Assembly (NCBI GenBank): GCA_938007995.1 | Contig: CALLLW010000002.1 | Location: 96,759-160,758, forward strand | Source of the DNA: an uncultured Granulosicoccaceae bacterium | Lineage (GTDB): Bacteria; Pseudomonadota; Gammaproteobacteria; Granulosicoccales; Granulosicoccaceae | Reading direction: 5' to 3' | DNA length: 64,000 bases | Shown here: positions 46,971 through 55,841 of the stretch, piece after piece | Numbering within the stretch: position 1 is the stretch's first letter | Layout of the letters: every line of letters starts with the position of its first letter | Made by a program: the position numbers and the translations under genes | Notes under the pieces: generated by a model | Told to the model about the DNA's origin: nothing | Database searches by the model: none | Seen by the model: the letters and a program-made list of their open reading frames with translations, nothing else

Positions 46971-47339
46971 ATGACAAAATCTGATTTGATTGAGGCATTG
47001 GCCGAAAACCAATCCCATCTGGCACTGCGTGATGTTGAGTTAGCCGTAAAAGGCGTGCTTGAGCGCATGAGTCAATCACTATCGACTGGCGAGCGAATCG
47101 AGATTCGTGGTTTCGGCAGCTTTTCGTTGCATTTCCGCCCACCCCGCATGGGCCGCAATCCAAAGTCGGGCGATGCCGTGGCACTGACCGGTAAGCATGT
47201 ACCGCACTTTAAGCCGGGCAAAGAGCTGCGTGAAAGAGTGAACAGCGTCAATAGCAACGATGATGGTACGCAGGATAATGCCGAAGCGGATGCAAACGCC
47301 AGCTTAAACGAACAACCGAGAACCGGCACTAATTCCTGA
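46971..47339 (+). CDS. ihfB: Integration host factor subunit beta with C-terminal extension
   Basis: The 122-residue HU/IHF-family protein has the family start [11 protein letters not shown], the DNA-binding arm [13 protein letters not shown] and the intercalating proline region. It bends DNA as a heterodimer with IhfA. The last 28 residues ([17 protein letters not shown] and so on) are an acidic, disordered extension not in the 94-residue E. coli protein. The gene order rpsA-ihfB supports IhfB over HU. Confidence 0.93.
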   Translation: MTKSDLIEALAENQSHLALRDVELAVKGVLERMSQSLSTGERIEIRGFGSFSLHFRPPRMGRNPKSGDAVALTGKHVPHFKPGKELRERVNSVNSNDDGTQDNAEADANASLNEQPRTGTNS

Positions 47340-47550
47340 AAGCTGTTGCGAGCATGTTCGGGTTGCCTTGCCAGAAATGTTGTTTTTCACGAGGCGCACG
47401 GCGGTAACTGTTCTATTAACCAAAACTTCATCCACGAGCCGATCTGCGCGGACCAGTTGATTTAATTCAGTAGCAAGCTCGACAATCACGCACTGCAGCG
47501 TCAGAATTAAGCAACGGGCTTCGGCCGCTACTTTTACCTCAAACGATTCG

Positions 47551-48729
47551 ATGGAATTTTCCTGGTGGCTGGTGCTGCTGGCAGGTTTTGCCGGTTGGTG
47601 CATCGGTTACGAAAAGCTCCGCCATACACTCTCTGATCTGCCCCGTTTATTCAGTCGTGGTCCGAAGTCGGATCTGTCGACGCTGCTGCCTGATCACGAT
47701 GATCATGTTGAGCGTGACCTCGAGCTGAATAATCTGCTGGAGCAGTATGAGGTTGATGACAACTCTATTGATTTGTATCTGACGCTGGGCGATGCGTTTA
47801 GAAGACGCGGTGAGTACTCACGGGCAATTGGTGTTCATGAGCATCTGCTGTCGAGCGGTAACCTGTCGGCTGAGCAGCAACGTACTGTCAAACTAGAGTT
47901 GGCTCGCGACTACGCAGGTGCTGGACTGCTTGATCGGGTTGAGTCACTGCTGCAGCCGCTGGTGATGGAAAATCCGCGCGATGCTGCGTCGCAGGAAAGT
48001 TTATTGCGCCTGTATGAAAAGCAGCGGGAATGGGAGGCGGCCTTCGATCTGGCCAGTGTCAGCACCTCAATGGATGCCTCTGATCGTAACGCAGTAAAAG
48101 CACAGTACTGCTGCGAGCTAGCAACGCTTTCTGAGCGTGAAGATAATCTTCCGGAAATGGAAAAATGGTTACAGCGGGCGTTGAAATCGGAGCCGCACTG
48201 CAGCCGTGCACTGGTGATGCTGGGCCGGTATTGCATCGAGCTTAAACAGTATGCTCAGGCGATTGGTCATTTTGAATCGATTGAAAAGCATCATCCCGAA
48301 CTGGTACCGGAAATCGCAGAGTCGTATTTTTACGCACTCCACGCAGTAGGAGATGAACAGGTGCTGCGTAATCATCTTGATTATGTGCGTAACCGGCAGA
48401 ACAGCTACTCGGTCATTAAGCTGGCACGCGATGCAATCAGCAAGCTTGATGGAGAGCAGCATGCGTCAGATTTTTTTATTGAGCAGCTGGCCAAAAGACC
48501 GTCTATGAAAGGCCTGCGTGACTGGGCAGAGTACGAGCTGAAAGCCACCAAGGCGCAAGACAAAGATAAAGTCGCGGCTGTGGTCGAAATGCTGCGCGAT
48601 GTGACTGACGAAAAGCCGGTGTATCTGTGCGACAAGTGTGGCTATCGATGTAAACAGATCCAGTGGTTGTGCCCGGGTTGTGAAAACTGGAACTCGGTAA
48701 AAGTCATCATAGGAGCCGAAGGTGAGTGA
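47551..48729 (+). CDS. lapB: Lipopolysaccharide assembly protein B
   Basis: The 392-residue protein has an N-terminal membrane anchor ([19 protein letters not shown]), about nine TPR-type helical repeats (for example [19 protein letters not shown]), and a C-terminal rubredoxin-like zinc site (CDKCGY and CPGCENW). LapB adapts LpxC for FtsH degradation and scaffolds LPS synthesis. The small lapA gene that usually precedes it is absent; the 211-base gap after ihfB holds no frame that looks like it. The end overlaps pyrF by eight bases. Confidence 0.93.
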   Translation: MEFSWWLVLLAGFAGWCIGYEKLRHTLSDLPRLFSRGPKSDLSTLLPDHDDHVERDLELNNLLEQYEVDDNSIDLYLTLGDAFRRRGEYSRAIGVHEHLLSSGNLSAEQQRTVKLELARDYAGAGLLDRVESLLQPLVMENPRDAASQESLLRLYEKQREWEAAFDLASVSTSMDASDRNAVKAQYCCELATLSEREDNLPEMEKWLQRALKSEPHCSRALVMLGRYCIELKQYAQAIGHFESIEKHHPELVPEIAESYFYALHAVGDEQVLRNHLDYVRNRQNSYSVIKLARDAISKLDGEQHASDFFIEQLAKRPSMKGLRDWAEYELKATKAQDKDKVAAVVEMLRDVTDEKPVYLCDKCGYRCKQIQWLCPGCENWNSVKVIIGAEGE

Positions 48730-49423
48730 CAGCAAAAAGATAATCGTCGCACTTGATAAAAGCGATGCTGGCAGCGCACTCGAACTGGCAGCCAGATTAG
48801 ATCCCGCGTATTGCAGAGTAAAAGTTGGTAAAGAGCTCTTTACCAGCGCGGGTCCTGATGTGGTGGAACAGCTGCACAAGCTCGGGTTTGACGTATTCCT
48901 CGATCTTAAATTTCACGATATCCCTAACACAGTTGCCGGCGCTGTTAAATCTGCGGCAGCGCTGGGTGTCTGGATGGTGAACGTACACGCCAGTGGTGGC
49001 GAACGCATGATGGCTGCAGCACGAGAAGCGATTGACAGCCATGCAGGGCAGGCGCCTCTGCTGATTGCGGTTACAGTGCTAACCAGCATGGATCAGGTGG
49101 AAATGCAGTCCATCGGTTTGAGCGCACAGGTCAGTGAGCAGGTGGAGCTATTTGCAACGCTTGCGGCCGGTGCCGGTTGCGATGGTGTGGTGTGCTCCGC
49201 CCATGAGGCAAAGTTGCTTGGTGGCGGTAATTCATCACTGCTTAAAGTAACACCCGGTATTCGATTGGCTGGTGATGACGCTTCAGATCAGCGGCGCGTG
49301 ATGACACCTACCAGGGCAATTGAATCCGGCGCCAGTTACCTGGTGATTGGTCGTTCGGTGACTGGAGCGGTCGATCCGGTTAAAACCTTAAAAGCGATCT
49401 CGGCGGATTTGGCAAGTCTTTGA
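48722..49423 (+). CDS. pyrF: Orotidine 5-phosphate decarboxylase
   Basis: The 233-residue TIM-barrel enzyme makes UMP from OMP. The catalytic Lys-Asp array [11 protein letters not shown] is intact, as are the N-terminal IIVALDKSD and phosphate-binding [14 protein letters not shown]. It begins with GTG at 48722 inside the end of lapB, with AGGAG upstream, so translation is coupled. Position after lapB is standard for gammaproteobacteria. Confidence 0.96.
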   Translation: MSDSKKIIVALDKSDAGSALELAARLDPAYCRVKVGKELFTSAGPDVVEQLHKLGFDVFLDLKFHDIPNTVAGAVKSAAALGVWMVNVHASGGERMMAAAREAIDSHAGQAPLLIAVTVLTSMDQVEMQSIGLSAQVSEQVELFATLAAGAGCDGVVCSAHEAKLLGGGNSSLLKVTPGIRLAGDDASDQRRVMTPTRAIESGASYLVIGRSVTGAVDPVKTLKAISADLASL

Positions 49424-49492
49424 ATCAAACCTGCCGTGCTTCCTGTTGTACCCGACTTAACCCGTACACAACGAATATACCGGTGCTAAATC

Positions 49493-50080
49493 ATGTCAGA
49501 CAAACTTTTCATTTCAGCGCAGTCTTTACTGGAAGATTCATGGCGCCTGGCTGTTGGTATTTTGAAGGATGACTTTCATCCGAACTTTATTGTGGGTGTC
49601 TGGCGCGGTGGTACACCTGTAGGAATTGCAGTACAGGAAATGCTCGATTTTTATGGGATACACACAGATCACATTTCGATTCGAACATCGTCTTACAGCG
49701 GTAAGAGTCGTCTGGATGCACCGGTTCGAGTGCATGGTCTTGATTATCTGATCAATAACGTCAATGCAGATGATTCTCTGTTGATTGTGGATGATGTGTT
49801 CGATACCGGCTTAAGCGTGCAGGGTGTAATAAATACACTGACCGCCAAGGCGCGTAGAAACACACCGACAGATATTCGAATAGCTACACCATACTTTAAG
49901 CCTGCCAAAAACCGCACTGCGATGTCACCCAATTACTACATTCATGAAACTGATCGATGGCTGGTGTTTCCGCATGAGATTGACGGATTAAGCCGTGCCG
50001 AGGTTGTCGAGCATAAAGAAGGCCTATTGCCGTTTCTGCAGGATATGGATGTACACTATGAGAGTAAAAAGAAACTATAG
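49493..50080 (+). CDS. Phosphoribosyltransferase of the hypoxanthine/xanthine type
   Basis: The 195-residue protein has a type I PRTase core: the PRPP motif LLIVDDVFDTGLSV (about residues 95-108) and upstream IVGVWRGGTPVGIAVQ. The HETDRWLVFPHEID segment near the end is found in a family of HPRT-like proteins of unsettled substrate. Purine salvage is plausible. It lies 70 bases after pyrF and 63 before a threonine aldolase gene, so the three could be cotranscribed. Confidence 0.85.
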   Translation: MSDKLFISAQSLLEDSWRLAVGILKDDFHPNFIVGVWRGGTPVGIAVQEMLDFYGIHTDHISIRTSSYSGKSRLDAPVRVHGLDYLINNVNADDSLLIVDDVFDTGLSVQGVINTLTAKARRNTPTDIRIATPYFKPAKNRTAMSPNYYIHETDRWLVFPHEIDGLSRAEVVEHKEGLLPFLQDMDVHYESKKKL

Positions 50081-50142
50081 AGAGTAATTGTTTGAACCTT
50101 AACTGTCGCAGCAGTTCGTAAAACCAATCCGGAACCGGGTGC

Positions 50143-51156
50143 ATGATAGATCTTCGCAGTGATACAGTAACTACGCCTACCGCAACCATGAAAAAGGCGA
50201 TGAGTAACGCCAAAGTAGGTGATGACGTCTATGGCGATGATCCAACCGTCACTGAACTTGAAAAACTCGCCGCTGAAAAACTCGGTTTTGAATCCGCATT
50301 GTTCGCACCGAGTGGCACGCAGACAAACTTGATTGCACTGCTCACACATTGTCAGCGGGGAGACGAGTATATTGTGGGGCAACAGGCACATACCTATAAA
50401 TACGAGGGTGGTGGAGCAGCGGTATTCGGCAGTATTCAGCCACAACCGATAGACGCGCGTGAAGATGGAACCCTTGCACTTGAAAGTATTGAAGCGGTAA
50501 TCAAACCGGATGATCCGCATTTTGCACGATCCAGGTTGCTTGCTATTGAAAACACTTATCACGGCCGGGCTTTGCCCATGGAGTACCTGCCAGCCGTCCG
50601 TGAGCTGGCAGATTCAAAACAGTTAATCCTGCACCTTGATGGCGCACGTGTTTTTAACGCAGCGGTGCATCATGGCGTTGATGTGAAACAAATAGGAGCG
50701 CACTTTGATTCTGTTTCTGTGTGCTTGTCAAAAGGTCTCTGCGCACCAGTGGGATCAGTGTTGTGTGGTGGTGCGGAGTTTATCCTGCAGGCAAGGCGCT
50801 GGCGGAAAATGCTGGGTGGTGGTATGCGACAGGCGGGCTATATAGCAGCGGCTGGAGTGGTTGCATTAAATGAAAATATTGATCGACTTCAGTTTGATCA
50901 TGATCATGCACGGGCACTTTTTGAAGGCTTGCGCGATATAGAAGAGCTCCATATGACTGAAGAGTGTGTACAGACCAATATGGTGTTTCTCAAGTGTGGT
51001 AAGCGTGTTGCAACCGAACTTGCTGCCTATCTGGGTGCCAGAAAAATATACATAAGTGCGGGTGAAACAGTCAGGCTCGTGTTGCACAAAGATGTAACGA
51101 TTGAAGATGTGATTCAGGTAACCAGTGAGTGTAAAAAATTCTTCAAGGCAAGCTGA
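50143..51156 (+). CDS. ltaE: Low-specificity L-threonine aldolase
   Basis: The 337-residue PLP enzyme of fold type I cleaves threonine or allo-threonine to glycine and acetaldehyde. It begins MIDLRSDTVTTPT, a family hallmark. VGDDVYGDDPTV, HLDGARVFNAAV, and the Schiff-base Lys in VCLSKGLCAPVGSVL follow. No truncation is visible. Its glycine product could meet the one-carbon genes elsewhere, but no link is evident here. Confidence 0.93.
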   Translation: MIDLRSDTVTTPTATMKKAMSNAKVGDDVYGDDPTVTELEKLAAEKLGFESALFAPSGTQTNLIALLTHCQRGDEYIVGQQAHTYKYEGGGAAVFGSIQPQPIDAREDGTLALESIEAVIKPDDPHFARSRLLAIENTYHGRALPMEYLPAVRELADSKQLILHLDGARVFNAAVHHGVDVKQIGAHFDSVSVCLSKGLCAPVGSVLCGGAEFILQARRWRKMLGGGMRQAGYIAAAGVVALNENIDRLQFDHDHARALFEGLRDIEELHMTEECVQTNMVFLKCGKRVATELAAYLGARKIYISAGETVRLVLHKDVTIEDVIQVTSECKKFFKAS

Positions 51157-51220
51157 GAGCATGCCTGACTGTTAGATTTTGTGGGGTAATTCAATAGAAA
51201 CCGGGGGCAGGGTTTTAACT

Positions 51221-52984
51221 ATGAAAGGACTCAATGATGCGCTTGAAGGCAAGTTGCAGCAGGAGCAGATAAAAACACTATATCTGCAATGGAAAACCAT
51301 GATAGCAGGCTGTGCGTTTGTGGTGGTAATCACTACAGCCACATTGTGGAATTTTGTTGATAAAAGAATAGTGCTTGCCTGGGCAATTGCCAATATTGTG
51401 TTTCTGGCCTTCCGGGCGCGTAGTATTCTTGCTGAGCTTAACAGAGCCAATCAAAACGTAGCAGAGGCAGACATTCAGTTTGGTAAACAAGCGATTGTCA
51501 GATACCGGTTTTATTCCTTTACCAACAGTCTGCTCTGGGGGTTAGTGCCGCTATTGTTGTTCGTAGACAACTTTGCAATTTTCTCAATAGCCGCATTGAC
51601 TCATGGTGGCTATGTGGCAGCTGCGGTTTCGGCCACGGCCAGCTATGATCTAAAAGCATTCTATGCGTTTGTTTTTCCTGCCACGGTACTGTGGGTGATA
51701 GGGCTGATAGTCAATGGAGGTAATGACTATTTAATTCACAGTGTGCTGTTTAGTATCTATCCACTGATCATGACTGTATTTGCAATGCGAATTAATCAGG
51801 CGTTTAAAGAACAGATTTTACTCCGGCTGGAGAACGCCAATCTGAACCATAATTTGCGTAAACAGAGAGATCGTGCAGAAAACGCTATGCACGAAAAAAA
51901 TCGTTTTCTAGCCGCAGCAAGTCATGATCTGCGTCAACCGGTTCATACGCTGGGGTTGTTTGTTGCATCACTGGAAGCTTACCTCACTGACGAAAAGCCC
52001 CGGGTGTTGCTTGAGAAGATCAGGCAGACAACAGATAACATGGGGAGTTTGTTCCACAGCTTACTGGATTTATCCAAGCTTGATGCGGATGTGGTGCAGA
52101 ACCATCCATCGCATATGACCATAAAACCCCTGTTGAATATGCTGGCCAGTGAATATCAGGAGCAGGCAGATCGAAAGCAGTTGAGTATCAAGGTCGATTG
52201 TCCGTCTGGCCTGGTATGCTATGTTGATCCTTCGCTATTAGAACGCATACTTAGAAATTTGCTCAGCAATGCTGTCAATCATACAAGCATAGGTGGGGTG
52301 ATACTGAGCGCCGAAAAAGTCGATGCAGCACAGATAGTGGTTAGATGCACAGACACAGGCAAGGGCATACCCGTTGAAGAACAGCAGAAGATATTCTCCG
52401 AGTATCATCAACTAGAGAACCCGGAGCGTGACAGAAAGAAGGGCCTCGGCCTGGGACTGGCGATTGTTCGGCGGCTTTGTGACTTGATGGATGTCGAGTT
52501 AAAGCTAGATTCACGTCCTGGTCAGGGCTCCACGTTTTCGCTTGTGCTAAGCAGCGGTGATCCGTCTATGGTTCACTCGAACGAAGTCAGCACAGATACC
52601 GACGGGTCACTGCGTGAAAACGTAATAGTAGTTGACGACGAAGAAGATATTCTGACAGGCATGCGTTCACTGCTTGGCTCGTGGGGGTGCACAGTCATTA
52701 CTGCAGCTTCCGGCGAAGAAGCATTGAACAGTCTGCAATCAAACCCGCCGATCGATCTCATCATCGCTGACTTTCGTTTAAGGAACCACGAGAGCGGGCT
52801 GGCTGTCATAGGCAGTATTCGTGATCACGTCGGAAAAAATTTACCGGCTATCCTTATTACCGGTGATACTGCGCCAGAACGATTGCAGCAGGCAGCGCTG
52901 GCTGATGTTGAAGTGCTCCATAAACCGGTGGAGCCTGATGGCCTAAGAAAGCTTATGTCTTCGATATCTGGCAAAGCGCATTAG
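51221..52984 (+). CDS. Multi-helix membrane hybrid histidine kinase with receiver
   Basis: I prefer ATG 51221, with GGGGGCAGGG upstream, over TTG 51179. The roughly 587-residue protein has an N-terminal domain with about six membrane helices, then a HisKA domain (FLAAASHDLRQPVHTLGLF, the S-H-D-L-R-Q-P subtype), an ATPase domain (GLGLGLAIVRRLCDLM) and a C-terminal receiver with phosphoacceptor Asp in LIIADFRL. The membrane domain probably detects a hydrophobic or membrane signal. No response regulator gene follows. The signal is unknown. Confidence 0.9.
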   Translation: MKGLNDALEGKLQQEQIKTLYLQWKTMIAGCAFVVVITTATLWNFVDKRIVLAWAIANIVFLAFRARSILAELNRANQNVAEADIQFGKQAIVRYRFYSFTNSLLWGLVPLLLFVDNFAIFSIAALTHGGYVAAAVSATASYDLKAFYAFVFPATVLWVIGLIVNGGNDYLIHSVLFSIYPLIMTVFAMRINQAFKEQILLRLENANLNHNLRKQRDRAENAMHEKNRFLAAASHDLRQPVHTLGLFVASLEAYLTDEKPRVLLEKIRQTTDNMGSLFHSLLDLSKLDADVVQNHPSHMTIKPLLNMLASEYQEQADRKQLSIKVDCPSGLVCYVDPSLLERILRNLLSNAVNHTSIGGVILSAEKVDAAQIVVRCTDTGKGIPVEEQQKIFSEYHQLENPERDRKKGLGLGLAIVRRLCDLMDVELKLDSRPGQGSTFSLVLSSGDPSMVHSNEVSTDTDGSLRENVIVVDDEEDILTGMRSLLGSWGCTVITAASGEEALNSLQSNPPIDLIIADFRLRNHESGLAVIGSIRDHVGKNLPAILITGDTAPERLQQAALADVEVLHKPVEPDGLRKLMSSISGKAH

Positions 52985-53028
52985 TGTACTCTACAGCTTA
53001 GTTCAAACACTTTACTGTGGCGAGTTTA

Positions 53029-53592
53029 ATGCACATATCATGTGACTGTGGATCGTTTAAAGCCAGACTGACTGCTTTTCCGAAGAATACGCCCGGGCGT
53101 CTCGCCTGTTACTGCAACGATTGTCAGGCATTTTCTAATCGTATCAATCGATCAGACGTTCTTGATCCGTATGGGGGGACGGAAGTCATTCCGGCATACC
53201 CTTCAGATTTTAAAGTGATAGAGGGCAAACAGCATCTTAAGTGTTACCGGCTTTCTGCAAAGGGCTTGTATCGATGGACTGCCAACTGTTGCAATTCACC
53301 GATAGCCAACACGCCTCCAGGTTTTCCATGGCTTGGATTGTTCCATACAGCTTATAAAAATGTTGATCCACAATCACTGGATAGTCTCGGTGAGATCAAA
53401 AGCCGAATTTTTGGCAGAGATGCGAAAGGTGACCCGCCATTTGCCATCGCAGAAAATCTGGGCTTAAAAGCAGTTATCACGGTGTTGCCGTTTGTGATTA
53501 AAGGTAAGCTTTTTAATAAAAGCAAAGATTCCGAGTTCTTTGAGTCCGATGGACGAACACCTGTGTCCACTCCGGAAATACTTAAAAGCTGA
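53029..53592 (+). CDS. Cysteine-rich GFA-like protein
   Basis: The 187-residue protein has paired cysteines that suit a zinc site like that of glutathione-dependent formaldehyde-activating (GFA) family proteins: ISCDCGSFKA, ACYCNDCQAFSN and WTANCCNSPIAN. It lacks some other GFA residues, so I class it as GFA-like. I chose ATG 53029; GTG 53017 would add four residues. A formaldehyde role would fit the TMAO demethylase here only in a general way. It is convergent with nagA. Confidence 0.6.
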   Translation: MHISCDCGSFKARLTAFPKNTPGRLACYCNDCQAFSNRINRSDVLDPYGGTEVIPAYPSDFKVIEGKQHLKCYRLSAKGLYRWTANCCNSPIANTPPGFPWLGLFHTAYKNVDPQSLDSLGEIKSRIFGRDAKGDPPFAIAENLGLKAVITVLPFVIKGKLFNKSKDSEFFESDGRTPVSTPEILKS

Positions 53593-53615
53593 TGCGCGCC
53601 CGGCTCTTGCGTTTA

Positions 53616-54737
53616 TTATCCAGAGGCACCTTCTTCTGCGGGAAGTACGTATCGTACCCCCGAAAGCCAAATGGCAACCGGCGTATCGTGGCGTATCTCC
53701 AGCCAGTGTGCGTCACTGCCGGGAGCGATTGAACCAAGGCTTGTCTCGCCAATCCATTGTGCCGGAATATTGCTCGTCATCAGCCCGATTGTGTGCCAGT
53801 CAATATTCCACTGACGCAACTGTGCGATTACCTGAATTTGTGTCAGGCAGCTACCGGCGAGAGTGCCGTCCTGCAGTACCACTTTGTTATCGCTTTTAGT
53901 AACGTGGTGAGTGCCGAGCTGGTAGCGTCCATCTGGCATAGCGGATGCTGCTGTTCCGTCTGTCACGCTATACAGCTTTGGTATTGCGCGTCGTGCAGCA
54001 TCGAATGCTGCTTTTTCAACATGCAGTCCATCGATAATAATCTCTGCGTATTCAGCATAAGCCAGGGCGGCGGTTGCAGCGCCACCGTTGCGATGTGAGA
54101 CTCCACTCATTGCGTTAAACAGGTGAGTCACTCCGCAACCGTTTTGAAGTGCAAGCTGCGCCTCGTTCCAGCTACAATTGGTATGTCCCAACTGAGCGCG
54201 TATGTTATTGCGCTGACAGAGATCAAGTAAATCTCCGTGTGGATCAACTTCCGGGGCATAGGTAATGACTCTGACCACACCGCTACCAATCCAGTCTTCA
54301 ACTTGTTGCAGATTCAGCTCAGTGGCGTAGGGTGGTTGAGCACCCAGTTTGTGGGGACTGATGAACGGACCTTCAAGATGTGCACCCAGTAGTCTGGCTG
54401 AGTGTTTTTCCGGCGTCTGTATAACTCGCGAGACACTGGCGATAAACTCACTGATATCGTCGAGCGGGGCAGTGACAGAGGTAGCTAGCATGGCGCAAGT
54501 GCCATGACGCGCGTGTGTTGCCAACATACCGCGAATAGCCTTATCACCATGCATGCAATCGTGGCCGCCACCGCCATGAACATGTAAATCGACTGGTGCG
54601 GGTAGAAACATCGGGCTGTCTGGTTCAATACTCTGATACGCTAAGGATTGAACGGTATGGGTGTGCTGGCAAACAGCGTCAATAAAGCCTTCAGCGCTCC
54701 ACCACCTACCGGTGGTTGCCATTGCAGGCGGGTTCAT
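53616..54737 (-). CDS. nagA: N-acetylglucosamine-6-phosphate deacetylase
   Basis: The 373-residue amidohydrolase removes acetate from GlcNAc-6-phosphate. Metal and catalytic residues are all seen: HVHGGGG, HLEGPF with Glu, LGHTNCSW, THLFNAMSG and the catalytic Asp in SVTDGT. It follows an N-acetylglucosamine-kinase-like gene by 40 bases on the same strand, so GlcNAc is phosphorylated by one and deacetylated by the other. NagB and a transporter are not nearby. Confidence 0.93.
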   Translation of the reverse strand: MNPPAMATTGRWWSAEGFIDAVCQHTHTVQSLAYQSIEPDSPMFLPAPVDLHVHGGGGHDCMHGDKAIRGMLATHARHGTCAMLATSVTAPLDDISEFIASVSRVIQTPEKHSARLLGAHLEGPFISPHKLGAQPPYATELNLQQVEDWIGSGVVRVITYAPEVDPHGDLLDLCQRNNIRAQLGHTNCSWNEAQLALQNGCGVTHLFNAMSGVSHRNGGAATAALAYAEYAEIIIDGLHVEKAAFDAARRAIPKLYSVTDGTAASAMPDGRYQLGTHHVTKSDNKVVLQDGTLAGSCLTQIQVIAQLRQWNIDWHTIGLMTSNIPAQWIGETSLGSIAPGSDAHWLEIRHDTPVAIWLSGVRYVLPAEEGASG

Positions 54738-54777
54738 GGTTTAACTGTGCCTGCAGGTTGCGCAACACTGAATTGAA

Positions 54778-55671
54778 TCATATTTTCAACGTGGCATGTT
54801 GTGTAGCGTAAATATACAGGCCGTTTAATGCATTGCCTGCTACTGATTTGCAACGATCACTGTAATGCCTTTTTATAAAAGGTAAATAAGGTTCGGCTAA
54901 TCCACCAGCAACATATACTGGCAGTTGGTTCGGTGCAAGGCCGATGAGTTGAATACAGTAATGCGCACCACGTGCAATGATATCTGTACAAAGCGTATCT
55001 CCGTGGCTCGCAGAGTCCACCACAATGGGAGCAAGGCTTGCCACCTGTGTCGAGCTGCTACAGGTAGACCACAATTGAACCTCCGACACGCTGGTACCAA
55101 TAACAGACTCCAGTTTTGAAAATGCTGTTGATCGACTTACTGTGTGTTTATTGGCGTTTGACTGGTCTCTGTACCATAGGTAACTGTTAATCAGTTGTTG
55201 ACCCAGCCAAGCGCCGGATCCTTCATCACTCATGGGATAGCCCCAGCCACCGGCATGACCGCTGTTGCCATGTTGATCGAGCCAATTAACAACACTGCCT
55301 GTGCCCATCGCGAGACAGACACCGGGTTTTCCATCACTTGCACCGAGTAATTGTGCATGTCCGTCAGTGATAATGCATGGAGTTATTTGTTTCGGGATTA
55401 GTGACAGAAAGTGCTGGTATCGACTATCTTGCTGGGTCCCAGCAAGACCCATATACAAAAATTCCGGCTGCCAGTCTGCGCTGTTACCCAGTAGATCTGC
55501 CAGAGATGACAGTCCATTACTGATATGCTGCCAGCTGTCTTCCGTGTTTAGCGAAAGACTGGCCGGGCCATTTTCTGCATCTGCCAGCTGTTGCCCATTG
55601 TTGTCAAACGCCGCCAGCCGACACCCGCTGGCGCCACCGTCAACAACAATAATAAGATTCTCGCTATGCAA
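54778..55671 (-). CDS. BadF/BcrA-family kinase, probably N-acetylglucosamine kinase
   Basis: The 297-residue ASKHA-fold ATPase has the phosphate-1 motif IIVVDGGASGCRLAAFD, CLAMGTGSVVNWL with GGWGYPMSDEGSGAWLG, and the C-terminal YVAGGLAEPYL. The family includes N-acetylglucosamine kinase. Because nagA follows in the same operon, that substrate is likely. It is divergent from the HerA-like gene, with about 170 bases between. Confidence 0.82.
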   Translation of the reverse strand: MHSENLIIVVDGGASGCRLAAFDNNGQQLADAENGPASLSLNTEDSWQHISNGLSSLADLLGNSADWQPEFLYMGLAGTQQDSRYQHFLSLIPKQITPCIITDGHAQLLGASDGKPGVCLAMGTGSVVNWLDQHGNSGHAGGWGYPMSDEGSGAWLGQQLINSYLWYRDQSNANKHTVSRSTAFSKLESVIGTSVSEVQLWSTCSSSTQVASLAPIVVDSASHGDTLCTDIIARGAHYCIQLIGLAPNQLPVYVAGGLAEPYLPFIKRHYSDRCKSVAGNALNGLYIYATQHATLKI

Positions 55672-55841
55672 TTTTTTTTGCCTGTGGGCTGTGTAGGGTA
55701 AGCTGTATCGCGATACCGGAGGTAATTACGGTGCATGCGACGATGTGAATGGTTTTGACCAGTCTGTTGTCCGCCGTCGCTAGCGTATCGAATCTGTGGC
55801 TAATTTGGTATCGTTCAGATTGTCTCAAACCTGTATATCCT

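Noticed and set aside
47340..47550. Remnant of lapA between ihfB and lapB
   Set aside because: No frame in this 211-base gap encodes the two membrane helices expected of LapA.
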